A DNA stretch of 64,000 nucleotides, taken from NCBI RefSeq assembly GCF_003473485.1, contig NC_053044.1:33794091-33858090 (forward strand), in the 5' to 3' direction. Position numbers and translations under genes: made by a program. The notes beneath the pieces were generated by a model that searched no databases, was not told the origin of the DNA, and saw nothing but the letters and a program-made list of their open reading frames with translations. Below, in pieces: positions 52,596 to 64,000 of the stretch (the stretch's first letter is position 1; each line of letters opens with the position of its first letter). The stretch comes from Medicago truncatula (Eukaryota > Streptophyta > Magnoliopsida > Fabales > Fabaceae).

Positions 52596-53984
52596 TTCTC
52601 CTTAAAAAAAAGATTAAGATTAACTCTTTTTCGGTAAAAAAACTCTTTTATTTTTAGAAAAAAATATACCCATTTATTTGACATTTAATGTTACCTATGT
52701 ACTCTCTCCGGTCCTTTATACAAGAAACAAAAGACATAAAACATCAGGACCAAGAAAATACATTGAAAATAGTTATATTACATTTTGATTTGTTGATATC
52801 ATGAGAGGGTAATGACAACTTTCAATACAAAATATTACTATATTTGACTCTTAACAGTGTTCTGGGGCATTGGTTAACATTTTTCTTTTAACTTATATAA
52901 CCTTTATGATTTTACGGAAACCTTAACGAGTGTCTTTAGGGCATTATTTAGCAACTTTAAATAGCAAGTTTTTGTTAAAGTTTATGAAATCAATGGATGA
53001 AAATTGAAATTTTTGATTTTTTTAAAAATATTTTCATTCATTAAGAATCCTTAAAGAGTGTTTTTAGTGCATTCGTTAGGAATATACATAATTTCACTAT
53101 GCTTTTCTTTAAATATGGTAATTTTTCATTTTTTTCTTTAAATAGACAAACAATTATTTTGATGCTTAAATGTATGCGATATTTGACATTATAGCCCATG
53201 AATGCATTGAAATTGCAAATACTTTTTAAATGTGACTTTTTTGTTAGTAATTTTATGTACTAAAATAAACAATGAAGAAATATATCCGAGTTTTAAATTG
53301 ACGATTTAAAAATAAATTCAAGAATAAAAACTAATAAAAAAGATATACATAAATGTATTTGCAATTTCGATACATCTAAGTATTAATACGACAGTTTTCT
53401 AAAAAAAAAATGTATTAATACGGCACTTAGGTATACATTTATGTATCAAATGTTTAAATTGCTCAAAAACTACTAACCTTTGTTGGGGTTTGGTTATCCC
53501 ATCTTTACTTTGATGAGATGAGATTATTTTAATGGGATGGGATTACCTCTCTTTGATGAAATTTATTGTTTTGCAAAGTTGATCAATGAAAAATTTGTAG
53601 TAAAATCATAAGTTAAAAATAATGTTGTTAAACTTTAGAATTAATTTAGATGTTGTTTTTTTCTTCTCGAAATCAATTGTGAATAATACTAGACTACACT
53701 TATGAGTGCTTTGTTGTTTGATGATTTCTTCATAGGTCCTTTGAACAAATTCCTCCTTTTCCTCCTCCTTGTGAGTAGGTCATAATTTTTTCCCCTCATA
53801 CATGCTCCGTTATATTGCGACTCTTCTTATTGATGAGGGCAAAAGAGTAAATGGATGACTTATATTTATAGACCTGAAATAATTAGAAAAAAAAATCAGA
53901 AAAAATCATTTTATTTTATCACTTTTTTTTTTTTGTGGACACACGAGAAGCGGAGTGTTCGGCATACATGCAATATCTCCCTAA
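52596..53984. other. Gene-free stretch
   Basis: A single Stowaway-like end (ACTCTCTCCGGTCCTTTATA near 52701) and a GGGCATT(G/A)(G/T)TTA(A/G)C motif at 52866 and 52949, also seen near 63653. These are probably MITE debris. No gene was seen. Confidence 0.4.
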
Positions 53985-54145
53985 ACTCACGTGGATACTT
54001 CTTTCTTCTCTCCAACCAGAAAAAAACTCCAATTCACAGTTTCATCAATTCCTCCTTTTTTTTCTTCCCAAATCCAACCCACATGCAAGAGTATAATTGG
54101 AGATGTGAATCAAGGATTTGATCTATCATCAATTTGAGGTGGCTT
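53985..54145 (+). promoter_or_regulatory. Candidate 5' leader exon of the ITPK4 gene
   Basis: A TATA-like TTATATTTATAG at 53861-53872 is followed by a pyrimidine-rich, GC-richer patch typical of plant 5' leaders and a possible donor (GAG/GTGGCT near 54137). The ITPK4 coding exon has a good acceptor (TTTTGCAG, ending 56672) just upstream of its ATG, so a leader exon is expected somewhere to the left. This placement is a guess. Confidence 0.25.
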
Positions 54146-55589
54146 TCCTTATTCCTTCTTGATTATTTTGTGATTAAAACTGAATATTTAGGTTTCGAGA
54201 TTTTAGTCTATCAATGTAAAAAGTCATGACTTTTGATAATAATTGGGTTCTGCTCATGCTTATAGATTGTCAATTTCTGCTTCTGCTTATTGCTTATGCT
54301 TATAGGTTCTTAATCTTTGCATAACTTACAGTTTCTGAACATTGGTGTAGTTGATTTAATCTTATTTAAGTGACGTGTTCTTGATGTTGATCTCCCTTTC
54401 ACTTCAATTGAGATGAACTTTTAGTACATACGATAACTAAGAGTAGAATTGGGTTTGTCATTGTAGGTTTTGGTGTAAAACGATACAAAAAATAGTGTTA
54501 CTACCAGGATGCTTAAGCTGAAATTTTAGAGATTTTGTAATGTGATAATTTTTTGATGAAATGATTGATAGTTGTGATCATGATAAGTGTTTGTGCTATA
54601 AGCTATAAATAAGTTGTTTATCCAAAAAAAATTAAATGTTTTAAAACATTGAAGTGGATGAGATTTTTTAAAAAATAATAGAATGACCGCTTACCATGTT
54701 TTCAAAAAAGTTGCTGTATACAACTTTTTGTACTATGAGCGCTTATCATATTTTAAAATAAATTGCAGAAAGAAAAAAATTCTGGAAAATAAAATTGGAA
54801 AAAAAGTTTGAAAAAATAAAAGTTAATGTTAAAGGGGGCAATTTTAGGCCCCTTTGACATGTGGGGTAGGCAACTTTGGGACTAATAAAAAATGGGGCTC
54901 ATTAACTTGGAATATTTTAGGCCCCCTTGACATTGGAGTTAGGGGCCAAATTGTTAAGGTCCCATAAATTGAGTGCTCTAAGTATGCCCAATGTTGTTTG
55001 ATTTCTGTTTGGGACAGGTTTCACATGTTGTCGTGTGTATGTTTATAGTTTTTATGTAGCTGCAACATTGGTCTAATTTACGAATACACATGATATTGTA
55101 GCGTAATGAAATCCCTGTGTGCATATCTTTACTAGTATGGGCTGTTATAGTTTTTTGTTAATGGACTTCATAATGTTGGTTCATTGATTTGCATTCTCTG
55201 CCTACTAATATCCTCTGAATTGTGTGTTCTCTATTATCCATTCTATAAGAATAATATTGTATTTTTGATGGTAAAGGTTACTCAATAATCAGTACTTCAA
55301 TTATTTGGGTATCAATTATTGTTAATAACAAGTGATAAAAATAAAGATAGTAATGAGAATAATCAATGTGTGATGATAAAGAATGTGAAGTATGACATAA
55401 ATGTATATAAATAGAGGATATTAGGTTATTTGAGATTATGTTTTAATTGATGTGATGAAATGATTGAAAAGATGAATTTTAGAATGTTAGGATTCACCCT
55501 AGCTAGGTGGATTCTCCGTCTATGACGGGATGTGTAAGAAGGGGCACCGTTTACCGGAGTCAATTTATCTCCACCTTAACATAAGGAAA

Positions 55590-56086
55590 TGAAAATGTTG
55601 TCGTGGAAGTGGAGCTTATCTCGGTTGAAGATTCAGCCGTGTTTGTATTATGAAAGGCGGTGGAATCCAAGATGGTGCCTTCGTGTTTTGCGCAGCTGAG
55701 TTTTGGTTACTGTTGCGGTTCTGGTTCGTTTACTGCTTGCTGGTGCGGTGAAGACAGCAGGTGACAGGCTGCTGCTGTCTGTTGTTGTTCGGTTAGCAGG
55801 TTTGGCAGCAGGAATGGTTTGGAGGTTTGGTTATAAGGCTGGACAGTGTATTGGTGTTTTCTTGGGGTGCTTTTTTGTGGATTGACAGCTTTTGGTGTTT
55901 CTTGCTGTGTTCTTCTTCCTGTTCTGTTTCTGAATATGGATGTTTAGGAGGTTTTTTGTTGAGTTGTTGGCTGGTGAGGTGCCGCCTGTTTAGGCCCTTA
56001 TTTGTACTCTTTTTTCTCCTTCGCGGGTATAGTGCATCTTGTGCTAGCCTAGCTTAATAAAATTTGCTGATTCAAAAAAAAAAAAA
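55590..56086 (+). mobile_element. L1-type LINE 3' end
   Basis: LSWKWSLSRLKIQPCLYY (near 55600-55655) resembles the last block of LINE ORF2. It is followed by a G/T-rich 3' UTR ending in GCCTAGCTTAATAAAATTTG and an A-tail at 56075-56086. It is a 5'-truncated insertion in the probable leader intron of ITPK4. Confidence 0.6.
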
Positions 56087-56692
56087 CAACATAATTTTGA
56101 GAATAGGTTAGGTTATCGAAGGTTTCCCACGTTTGGTAACCTAATTAAATTAAGTTCTCGACATATATGTTATCTCGAGTTTAATTAATTGTTTTATTTA
56201 AGCTCTTTTTTATGTTTAGGTTCTTAATTTAAACTAATTTTGTTTCGATTCCATAGTTAACTTAATTTCCTGAAACATGCATTGTGTATTTGATGATAAT
56301 GATATTAACTTTGTCACATTCTCGGTAGCACCGACACTTTTGATTGAAGGAATGTGTGATGTCCGAGATATATAATTTGTGATTTGTTAGAATTAGTTTG
56401 ACATTGATTAGGGTAGGTAGTGTTAGTTAGTTATAATTAGTTGCTAGTTGGTTATGTTAATCACCTTATAATCACTATACAAAAAACATTTTATTAAATC
56501 TTCAATTATATCTAGCAGACACGGAAACATTTGATTACATTCAATTATGTCATTTTCTTAAATTATTACACGTTTGGTGTGCCGTGGTGTGTTTGTGTTG
56601 CTTCATAGGTCACATTTTAACTTTCTATATTTCTGAAATGATAAAATTGTGATAATGATTGTAATTTTGCAGTGTTGCATTTACTCTCAGAG

Positions 56693-58174
56693 ATGGGTGT
56701 AGTGACGGGTGTGATATTGGATGAATCGGTACTCTTGGCTGAAGGAGATGGTGATAAAAGTGTATCTTCGCTACAGCCAGGAGTTGAGCCTTTAATCAGA
56801 ACACTCTTTCAATCCAGAATTCATATTGGAATTGCGTATAATGTCGAACTTCAAGACGATAAGGTCAGTATTCTGAAAAGAATAGCCAGTTCACACTCGC
56901 TTCATTGCTTTATCTTAAATGATCAAGTAAGTGAAGTTGTTATGCCTGTATGGGGTGATAATGGAAGTGGAAAAATTATTTATCTGGTTTCTAGTAAGAA
57001 GGAGTTATTATTATTACCTGAATTAAGAAGGTATAATTGGTTGATTGTTGGTCTGAATGTTGGAGGTGAAAGTGAAGGTTCGCGTGAATATGATACTTCT
57101 AATATTGAAAATTTAGAGGAGTTGCCATTGAAAATTTGTCGGTTAAATAAAAAGTTTACCGGAAACAAGTTCTTGACTGTCGGTTATGTAATGAAGCCTT
57201 CTCGCGTCGAAGATTTTGCAAAGAGGGGTGCATTCCCTTTGTGTCCTACACAAAATGGGTTGATGTTTGTGCCTCTTTCGGCCAAGCTTCCTTTATCATC
57301 TCAATTAAAAGATGTTGATGTTGTTCTTCATAAAGCCACTGATGAAATATTATCCATTGAAGATAACCAGCCTACTTTTACACAAAACATGCAAGAACTG
57401 CAGAGGTATTTGGATCAGCATCAGAATTTATGTGTGGTTGATCCACTGATTAATATTTATCCTGTATTGGATCGGCTAGAAATTCAACAAGTTCTACTTG
57501 GCTTATTAGAATTGAATACTGAAGGTGGTTATTTGATCAGAGGGGCCTGTTTTCTTAAGGTTGATAATTTTAGCGAAGTTGATTTCACGGCTGGATTAGC
57601 TGATGCCGGATTGTCTCTTCCCTGTATAGTGAAACCTAAAGTTGCCTGTGGTGTCAGTGACGCTCATAAGATGGCAATAGTTTTCAGGGTTGATGATTTT
57701 AAGAATTTAGACGTTCCTCTTCCAGCTGTTATTCAGGAATATGTGGATCACTCTTCCACTTTGTACAAATTTTATGTCCTGGGCGAGAAAGTTTTCCATG
57801 CTGTCAAAAAGTCGATACCAAATGCTGATATTTTGATAAAATTAGCTAATGGTTATGATCTCAAACCTCTAGAGTTTGATAGCTTGAAATCTCTACCCAC
57901 AGACAAAAGCATCATCATCGATTCTGGAACCAGTAACGAGTCTATTGACCTTAAGCTGGTAACAAATGCTGCAAATTGGCTTAGGAGAAGGCTTCATCTC
58001 ACAGTCTTTGGTTTTGATGTTGTAATTCAAGAAGGAACACATGATCATGTAATTGTGGATGTAAACTACCTTCCATCGTTTAAAGAAGTGCCTGATGACA
58101 TCTCTATCCCTGCCTTCTGGGACGCCATTAGAAATAAGTTTGACAGTATGGTTTCTAAACAAGCATGTGCTTGA
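56693..58174 (+). CDS. ITPK4: Inositol-tetrakisphosphate 1-kinase 4-type (ITPK, ATP-grasp)
   Basis: Single coding exon, 493 aa from ATG 56693 (MGVVTGVILDES); an upstream GTG in frame at 56672 coincides with a splice acceptor and is not the start. N-terminal about 170 residues are the extra domain of ITPK4-type proteins. VGYVMKPSRVEDFAKRG, LPLSSQLKDVDVVLHKATDE and CVVDPLINIYPVLDR are ITPK signatures. The C-terminal ATP-grasp part has LPCIVKPKVACGVSDAHKMA, IQEYVDHSSTLYKFYVLGEK and metal ligands Asp442 (FGFDV), Asp456 and Asn458 (VDVNYLP). ITPKs phosphorylate or interconvert inositol tri- and tetrakisphosphates in phytate and inositol-phosphate signalling. The Arabidopsis ITPK4 branch is reported to differ in activity, so substrate cannot be assigned from sequence alone. 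All visible catalytic residues are intact. Confidence 0.93.
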   Translation: MGVVTGVILDESVLLAEGDGDKSVSSLQPGVEPLIRTLFQSRIHIGIAYNVELQDDKVSILKRIASSHSLHCFILNDQVSEVVMPVWGDNGSGKIIYLVSSKKELLLLPELRRYNWLIVGLNVGGESEGSREYDTSNIENLEELPLKICRLNKKFTGNKFLTVGYVMKPSRVEDFAKRGAFPLCPTQNGLMFVPLSAKLPLSSQLKDVDVVLHKATDEILSIEDNQPTFTQNMQELQRYLDQHQNLCVVDPLINIYPVLDRLEIQQVLLGLLELNTEGGYLIRGACFLKVDNFSEVDFTAGLADAGLSLPCIVKPKVACGVSDAHKMAIVFRVDDFKNLDVPLPAVIQEYVDHSSTLYKFYVLGEKVFHAVKKSIPNADILIKLANGYDLKPLEFDSLKSLPTDKSIIIDSGTSNESIDLKLVTNAANWLRRRLHLTVFGFDVVIQEGTHDHVIVDVNYLPSFKEVPDDISIPAFWDAIRNKFDSMVSKQACA

Positions 58175-58704
58175 CCTTTTTAACTTTGACAAGGAATTAA
58201 ATGTTTTAGAAATAAGTTTGACAGTGTTTGCATCAGATCTTTGATCAGGTACCTGATCTTATCATGATAAAAATGAGGTTGAATAATTTACCATTGCATG
58301 TTTGAAGCTTGAAATGCTTAGCACTTGTTGTTATTATTACTGCAATTCAATGTAATGCGTCTGCTATTTGCTTGAAAATATTTATTTAAAGATAAGAAGT
58401 TTACCTCTATTTTCTCTCCAAAATCCTTATACAAACATAGGTTTGAAACTTCCACTCAAATTGATCTTTCTTTGCTTCTTCCATAATCAGAAGAAAAAAA
58501 AGTCAACTTTGGGTCAGCTATGCCTAAACATCAAACCTAATCTAAGCACTGGAAATGCTAAAATGCATAGACATATTTATGAATACATATGCTAAAGAGT
58601 TGAGGACAAAATTAACTTGCTTCAGAAGCAACCACACAGAAGGGTTAACTTTGCTTCTGGTTAAGTAACTAACTAGTACTATTGAGTATTGACAAGTAAG
58701 ACTA

Positions 58705-59006
58705 TTAAGCTGTTGCTTCTTCATGAATTTCTCCTTCTTCCACTGGGCTGAAACTCACACGTTTCTGGAAATTCAAATTCAAGAAGTAACATTAACTTAG
58801 TTTCACATTAACCCACTTTGCATGGAAATTGAAACAATTTACTTGAAAACTATAAATATAAGCTAATGAGCTAATCAAACATTCCTATGATATAACTTTC
58901 TTGTAAACTTTAGTTTTCATATTCATTTAGTCATGTCTGCAAAAACATAAGAGTAATTATTTAAAGTTAAAAAGAAACAAATAATTGTAATCCTCGTTAA
59001 TAACGG

Positions 59007-59046
<40 letters not shown>

Positions 59047-60383
59047 GTTGTAGTCGTAATTGCTTGAAAGATGCAACTTTGAACAAATCATTTTTTACTT
59101 TAACTAGAACTTTTCAATAATGTTAAAAGTAAACATTTATCGACTTTTGAAGTTATCTCATTCTCACATTTGACTTCATCTTATGTATTATTCTATATGT
59201 TTTTATGGTCCAAAAATGAATGAGGTAAGAAAACGGCACGAGGCATGTTACAATGTTAGATAGATTAACAAGAAACGTCATAAGCAACAACATACAAGAA
59301 GGAAAATATTCATCCAAGTAGTTAAAAACTTGCAATCTAATTTATTATTTCCCCAACTTTACTTATTGGCATCAGCAAGATAAGGTTGATTGCTACCTAT
59401 ATAATTAAGAACATAAATATTTTGTCTCAATCACACTTTCTTTCATAAGATTTATCTCCTTTTTTATTATATATAAAGAATGGCTGCCAAAATTTTGGTT
59501 ATTGATTGATATTCAGTTAGAAAATGTCAATATTTGACATTCAAATTTTTTTTTTGTTGCTAATTTATCATTCAGTATCATCTTGTGGTCAGCTAAAAAG
59601 AAATTTATCATGCCCGTGTGTTCTCTTAAAAAAGTAGGACCAAACAATCCAACTTGCAAATTCTCATTAAAAAAATCCCACATCCACATGCAACATCCAA
59701 ACAAGCAAACAAAGTTTCAAAGATTTGAGAATGTAATCAACTATACAAAAATGAACAAAATAACGTAAGACAATTGAAAAAACACATACCCTTCGTGACC
59801 TTTGATTATGAACCTCTACTTTGCCTTCATTTATTCCACCACCACCACCCTTAACGGAAGCATTATTCCCCATATACAAACTTACAATCTTCTCCGCCAC
59901 CTCGGCTCCATCGCGACTCTCCTCCATCAACTTATCCAACTGAGCCTTAGGAATCCTCATTTTTACCCTAGTGGACCCATCACGAACTAAACCAGGCCCA
60001 TCATCACCTAGATTGGACCGCTTCACCGAAGGAAGATCCGAAACAGAACGTTTCGATAACATCAAAAAGTCGAGCCTCTCAGTAGCGTTCATGCCACATG
60101 AAGGGTGTAATCCACTGGATCGCACCCTCCTCGGCAATGGTTGAGACTGAACTTTTGGTAGCTCAACTAAGAAATAGATTTTCTTAGCCTTGAGTTGTTG
60201 GTGAGGTTCAAGTGGTTTAGCCCTAAGACCAAAATGCTTCACTGCTTGTGAATCCAAAAGAGCATGACCAGGATAGTGTTTAACTACATCGTTTGCTTTA
60301 GCTGGAGTTTTTAGCTTGAAAGTTTCTCCATCTATTTTCATTACCTTTGCTTTTTTGGTTCTTCCCATCATAACGTTTCCCAT
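58705..60383 (-). CDS. DUF4228/PADRE-domain protein, two exons (217 aa)
   Basis: Exon 1 is 60383-59790 (198 codons, donor GTATGT at 59789), exon 2 is 58764-58705 (19 codons plus TAA). The protein begins MGNVMMGR, with Gly2 suitable for N-myristoylation. KVMKIDGETFKLKTPAKAND, VVKHYPGHALLDSQAVKHFG and the LKAKKIYFLVELPK block are the PADRE/DUF4228 core. A disordered middle follows, then VKMRIPKAQLDKLMEESRDG. The small last exon supplies KRVSFSPVEEGEIHEEATA, matching the conserved C-terminal VSFSP..E motif of the family. These plant proteins respond to pathogen and abiotic stress; molecular role unknown. Read without splicing, the frame would run on into a hydrophobic intron-encoded tail, which I reject. 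The 1-kb intron has an AT microsatellite (59009-59042). Confidence 0.88.
59009..59042. repeat. AT microsatellite
   Basis: About seventeen AT units in the intron of the DUF4228 gene. Confidence 0.95.
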
Positions 60384-62904
60384 CTCTTATTATTATTACA
60401 CTAGCTTGTTCTTTGTCACTTTCCTTTCCCTTTGATATTTTCAATTTTGATTGGTTGTATTTGTATCTTAGTTTCTCTCTTTGTAGACTTAGTAGATAGT
60501 TGTAGGAGATGATAATGATATATTAATACTTACTCATATTTATATAGCCTATATATAGAATACGTTAATTAGTAAAAGGCCAAAGCAAATAGTATGTGAA
60601 TTAGTGGAAATTTGGTAGAGATTCCATATAAATAAGGAAAGGGTCAATGACTTGATTTATTTATTTATTATATTCAATAGTAGTGTGAAACTAAAGATTT
60701 AACCAAGATAAAGTTTGATCACTTGATGGGTTAATATTAATTCGATAGTTACAATATAACCAGGTACAATTACATTTTTAGCCATTTGGTTAATATATTT
60801 AACACACATAAAACAATAAATTGCATGTTGTAATTAATTAATTATTAACTAATTAATTAATATTAGTTATAAATCAACCAGTTTCTCAGACCTCAGTTCC
60901 ATTCCATTCGTTCATGGTTAAATTTTTTTGTTAAAAACCTTATTTATAAATTAATTTAGTTTGGAGTTAATTGTATTACATATGCTTGAAGTTAAAAATA
61001 TTTTTAAAGAGATGGTTGAAAATGTCATTCCCCTTTAATGAAAATGAGTTGTGTAGCCAAGCCAAACTTTTCACGTCCCATTGAGAAAAAGAAAAAAGAA
61101 AAAGATATGGCTTTCCCCTCATGCATATTCTTTTCATGGATTTGTCTACATATTTATAAAAGAAAAACTTATTGTCCCGACATGATAAAAGATAAAAGTT
61201 TTATTCACTTTTAATTTATACCTATACTAATATAAAGGTGTAGTAAAAGATCTCAATTAAAAAAACATGTAAATCCTAGAAAATAGAAATTTCACGGAGG
61301 AGTAGACTAAAGAGTTTATGCCTTTTTGATCATAAACTCTCAAGATTAATCAGGCTTAATTAAGCTCAACCACTAATGAATTAGATTACATATAAATATG
61401 ATGTGAAACTACATCGACATCACAAATGATCTCATTAGCACCACATGATGAAAAGAAAAACGTTGAACTAAGCTAAATATATATGACTCAACATATTCAA
61501 CGAGTTTTCATCATGTAACCCTAGAAGTCATTCTATAGAAGCACACTTGTGCACAGTAAAGATACATCATTCTCTAATCACAAAAAAACCTCCCATCCTC
61601 GATTATTAACCAACTTCATTGCCGAATTGTTTGTCGATACACCACACCCACCGATGAGCTGCCACTGTCTTATGCCGTGTTACCACAACTCTAGCCGTCG
61701 ATCTAGGTTCACTTCGGATTAGACACTAAAAGCCTAACATGCATGTAAAACACTCTTCCAATTGGCCATGTGAAGAAAATACAAAATAACATCCAAAGCA
61801 TGCTCTTGATGTTTGGAATCTATTCATATTTACAAAGATTTGAGAAATATTAACATATAAAATCGATTATGATATGCAATCAATTATTAATCCAGCCAAA
61901 GAAAAGAGTATTCCAGAAGCAGTTCATTATGATTTTTTTTTTAAATTGTTCAACTACGTATGTATATATAGAGTAGTATTTATAAAAAATAATACTAATA
62001 CGTACGTATACTGCATGTTGCATGACTTTTAACATGTTAGGCAACATTTGAAACGAAGAATGACCATTTAGAAGCCTCTTAACATTTTCTTCTACTATTT
62101 TCTTTTTTGCTTTGAAATGATATATGTCTATTTTAGTGTCATATTCAGATTTGGAGTTCTTTTGGCATCTCATATTAAATTCTTGACAATGTGGACTTTA
62201 TTTACCAAATCTGCTATTATGTCTTCTGCTATTATTTTTGTGTTCGTTTTCATATGTCGGCACTTATCAAAATGTAATATTTTCGATCACTTACTAGATA
62301 ATCAATTTTTGGATTACAACTATTTTATTTTATGTTTCATTACTTTTATTTAATTTGATTATTACATTTATTTTATGTGTGTGTGATTCAAATATGAAAT
62401 ATGTTATCATACATCATTTTTTTTTATTTTTTTTTTGAGGATACATCATTTGTGTTTTGTTAAATTAGACTAATTTCCATATGTATTAACTATATTATAT
62501 TTCCAACTAGAAAAATAAAATAAAATATATAACATGACGAGAAAAGCTATAACATGAAAACCGTTGAAGAATAATTAACCTAATTGGTAACCAAGTCCAC
62601 TCAAGCATTCAAGTCTAGGAACATGATCTTAAGTAATCTCACCAAACAACAACTCAAATGTCTGTAGTTATAACTTATAACTAGCCTTCAACAACGTTGC
62701 TAGGTCAAATGTAAGTCACGTGAATCAAAATAAAATAATTACAATAATAAATAACAATTTTCTTTAAGTAAATGTTAAGTGACAATTATTTATTGGTGTT
62801 TCTTTTCAAAAAGAAATATATTTATTGGTGTTACACGTACATGACAAAAATGAAGACTGCCCTTTAATCATTTTCTTAAATAGGCTGTCATCATAATTTG
62901 ATAG
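60384..62904. other. Upstream of the DUF4228 gene and gene-free DNA
   Basis: A minus-strand TATA-like stretch (TATATATAGG) lies near 60550-60559, about 170 bp upstream of the ATG. Beyond it no gene is recognisable; 61600-61730 is less AT-rich but carries no sustained frame. Confidence 0.4.
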
Positions 62905-63000
62905 GAACAACATATATTATATGTAGGATCGGGATTCGAACCTTAAATATCGTACATATTCGATGAATTTCTAGACACTAGGCCTATTTGCCAAAAATAA
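62905..63000 (-). mobile_element. tRNA-related SINE, family 2, reversed copy
   Basis: On the minus strand: a box A-like TAGGCCTAGTGTCTAGAAAT near 62988-62969 and a box B-like GGTTCGAATCCCGATCC near 62942-62926. It shares layout with the copies near 48.3 and 48.8 kb. Confidence 0.62.
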
Positions 63001-63420
63001 TAAACAGAAAGACATCGACTTCTTTGATTGAATATTGGACGATCCTATATTTCAACAAATTATTACCTACCAACCACGTTCACTTCAACAAACATGAAAA
63101 CAAGCACCAATCAAACTTTAGTATATCCCTTCAAAAAAAAAAACTTTAGTATAGTAGCTTGGACCAACCCAACCTAATGTCTAAGACACCTTTTTAAGCT
63201 TTCACTTTCACTAAATAATTTTATTTCAGGGTTTTAATTCCAAACAAAACTCTTATTTTTAATGAGAGAAAGAATTTACAAAAGACTATGGAACTAATAT
63301 AGAAATAATGCATCTTATTAATTACATATTAAATTGAAACTTAAGATGTAAAGACAAACACAAAGATCAAATAATCGCTCAAATGAGCATGTTTATTTTT
63401 TTGGTGGTGATATATATATT

Positions 63421-63506
63421 TTGGTAGTGAAATGAGCATTTTCAATTCTTTCAAATAAAGCTTTTGGTGGTGAAATGAGCATGTTCAATTCATTCAAATA
63501 AAGCTT
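63421..63506. repeat. 43-bp tandem duplication
   Basis: TTGGTAGTGAAATGAGCATT .. CAAATAAAGCTT at 63421-63463 repeats at 63464-63506 with three substitutions. Confidence 0.92.
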
Positions 63507-64000
63507 TAAAACAACGACAACATGAAAATGTTATGTTAACAAGAGTTTTTGGGGCACTATGTATTTAACACATTAAAAGTTTAAAAAGTAACCTTATCTA
63601 TATAAAACTTGTAAATTATTTCTATATTTGAATCTTTAATTAATGCCCTAAGGGCATTGGTTAACAACACCCTTTAATTAATATAGTTTGAAATGATCGA
63701 TTGAAAGAATCGATTGAGTTATGCATTTTTTGGGTGAGAAAAGTTTAATCCGGTTCATACATATGAAGAAATCAGAGCATGTATGGATATATCTGATGAT
63801 GAATTTAGTTTGGCTAATCGATGATCTTGTTTGTGTTTAATTATATTGTTGCAATTATCATTGTTGATGTTTTAAAATGTTTATGTTGTTGAAATTATTG
63901 TGTTTAAATTATGTTGGTGCTGCTGTTGAGGTATAATGTGATTTAAGGACAAATTTTTCTCTTTTTGTGTTTAGAAAACTTTTGAATCATATAATTTAAA
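63507..64000. other. Gene-free right edge
   Basis: AT-rich. Contains CCCTAAGGGCATTGGTTAAC near 63645-63664, a motif shared with 52866 (probable MITE end). Nothing else supported. Confidence 0.35.

Noticed and set aside
55703..56057. Two plus-strand ORFs rich in Val, Leu and Cys
   Set aside because: They fall in the G/T-rich 3' UTR of a LINE ending in a polyA tail, not in a gene.
56672..56692. An upstream GTG start for ITPK4
   Set aside because: It coincides with a good splice acceptor; the ATG at 56693 starts in the conserved region and plant genes rarely start at GTG.
59667..59789. Hydrophobic C-terminal extension of the DUF4228 protein
   Set aside because: It is intron sequence after a consensus donor (GTATGT); the spliced exon at 58705-58764 supplies the conserved tail.

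Overview
The window looks like nuclear DNA from a flowering plant, most likely a legume close to Medicago. It is AT-rich, genes have many GT-AG introns, and intergenic space is full of LTR retrotransposons, LINE, SINE and MITE debris. Species assignment is inference from gene content and repeats recognised from memory; no search was run.

Layout. 1-5347: last five coding exons of a DEG7/DegP7-type protease gene (copy A), whose 5' part lies left of the window. 5348-9861: intergenic repeats. 9862-25518: a complete 24-exon DEG7-type gene (copy B) on the same strand. My exon model gives 3324 nt of open frame (1107 aa) with the first catalytic triad intact. The two copies are a tandem duplication; each has since gained its own insertions (a SINE and a MITE in A; a TRIM, a truncated LINE and a copia fragment in B), and the other copy keeps the empty site. 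A third DEG7 scrap lies at 35.8-36.0 kb.

26.8-32.6 kb holds the remains of a minus-strand COX11-like gene. A hAT element with an 8-bp target duplication sits inside its first coding exon, and a copia element with a 5-bp target duplication sits between later exon remnants. 33-38.3 kb is repeats: an RTE LINE split by another insertion, a LINE RNase H scrap and a Mutator-like MITE with a perfect 9-bp target duplication. A proline-rich, probably GPI-anchored cell-wall protein gene lies at 38443-38943 (minus).

45-50 kb carries two near-identical small genes for a 76-residue conserved protein of unknown function, about 4.6 kb apart. The copies share promoters and 3' flanks, but a G-box is present in one and altered in the other. 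Between and after them are nested inverted-repeat elements, one carrying a hairpin-forming 36-bp minisatellite.

At the right end are an ITPK4-type inositol phosphate kinase gene (56693-58174, plus) and a two-exon DUF4228/PADRE gene (58705-60383, minus), with nothing convincing from 60.4 to 64 kb apart from small repeats.

The genes do not form one pathway. I see no new multi-gene system. The most interesting material is the DEG7 duplication history, the twice-hit COX11 relic, the promoter-duplicated copia LTR and the nested foldback elements.
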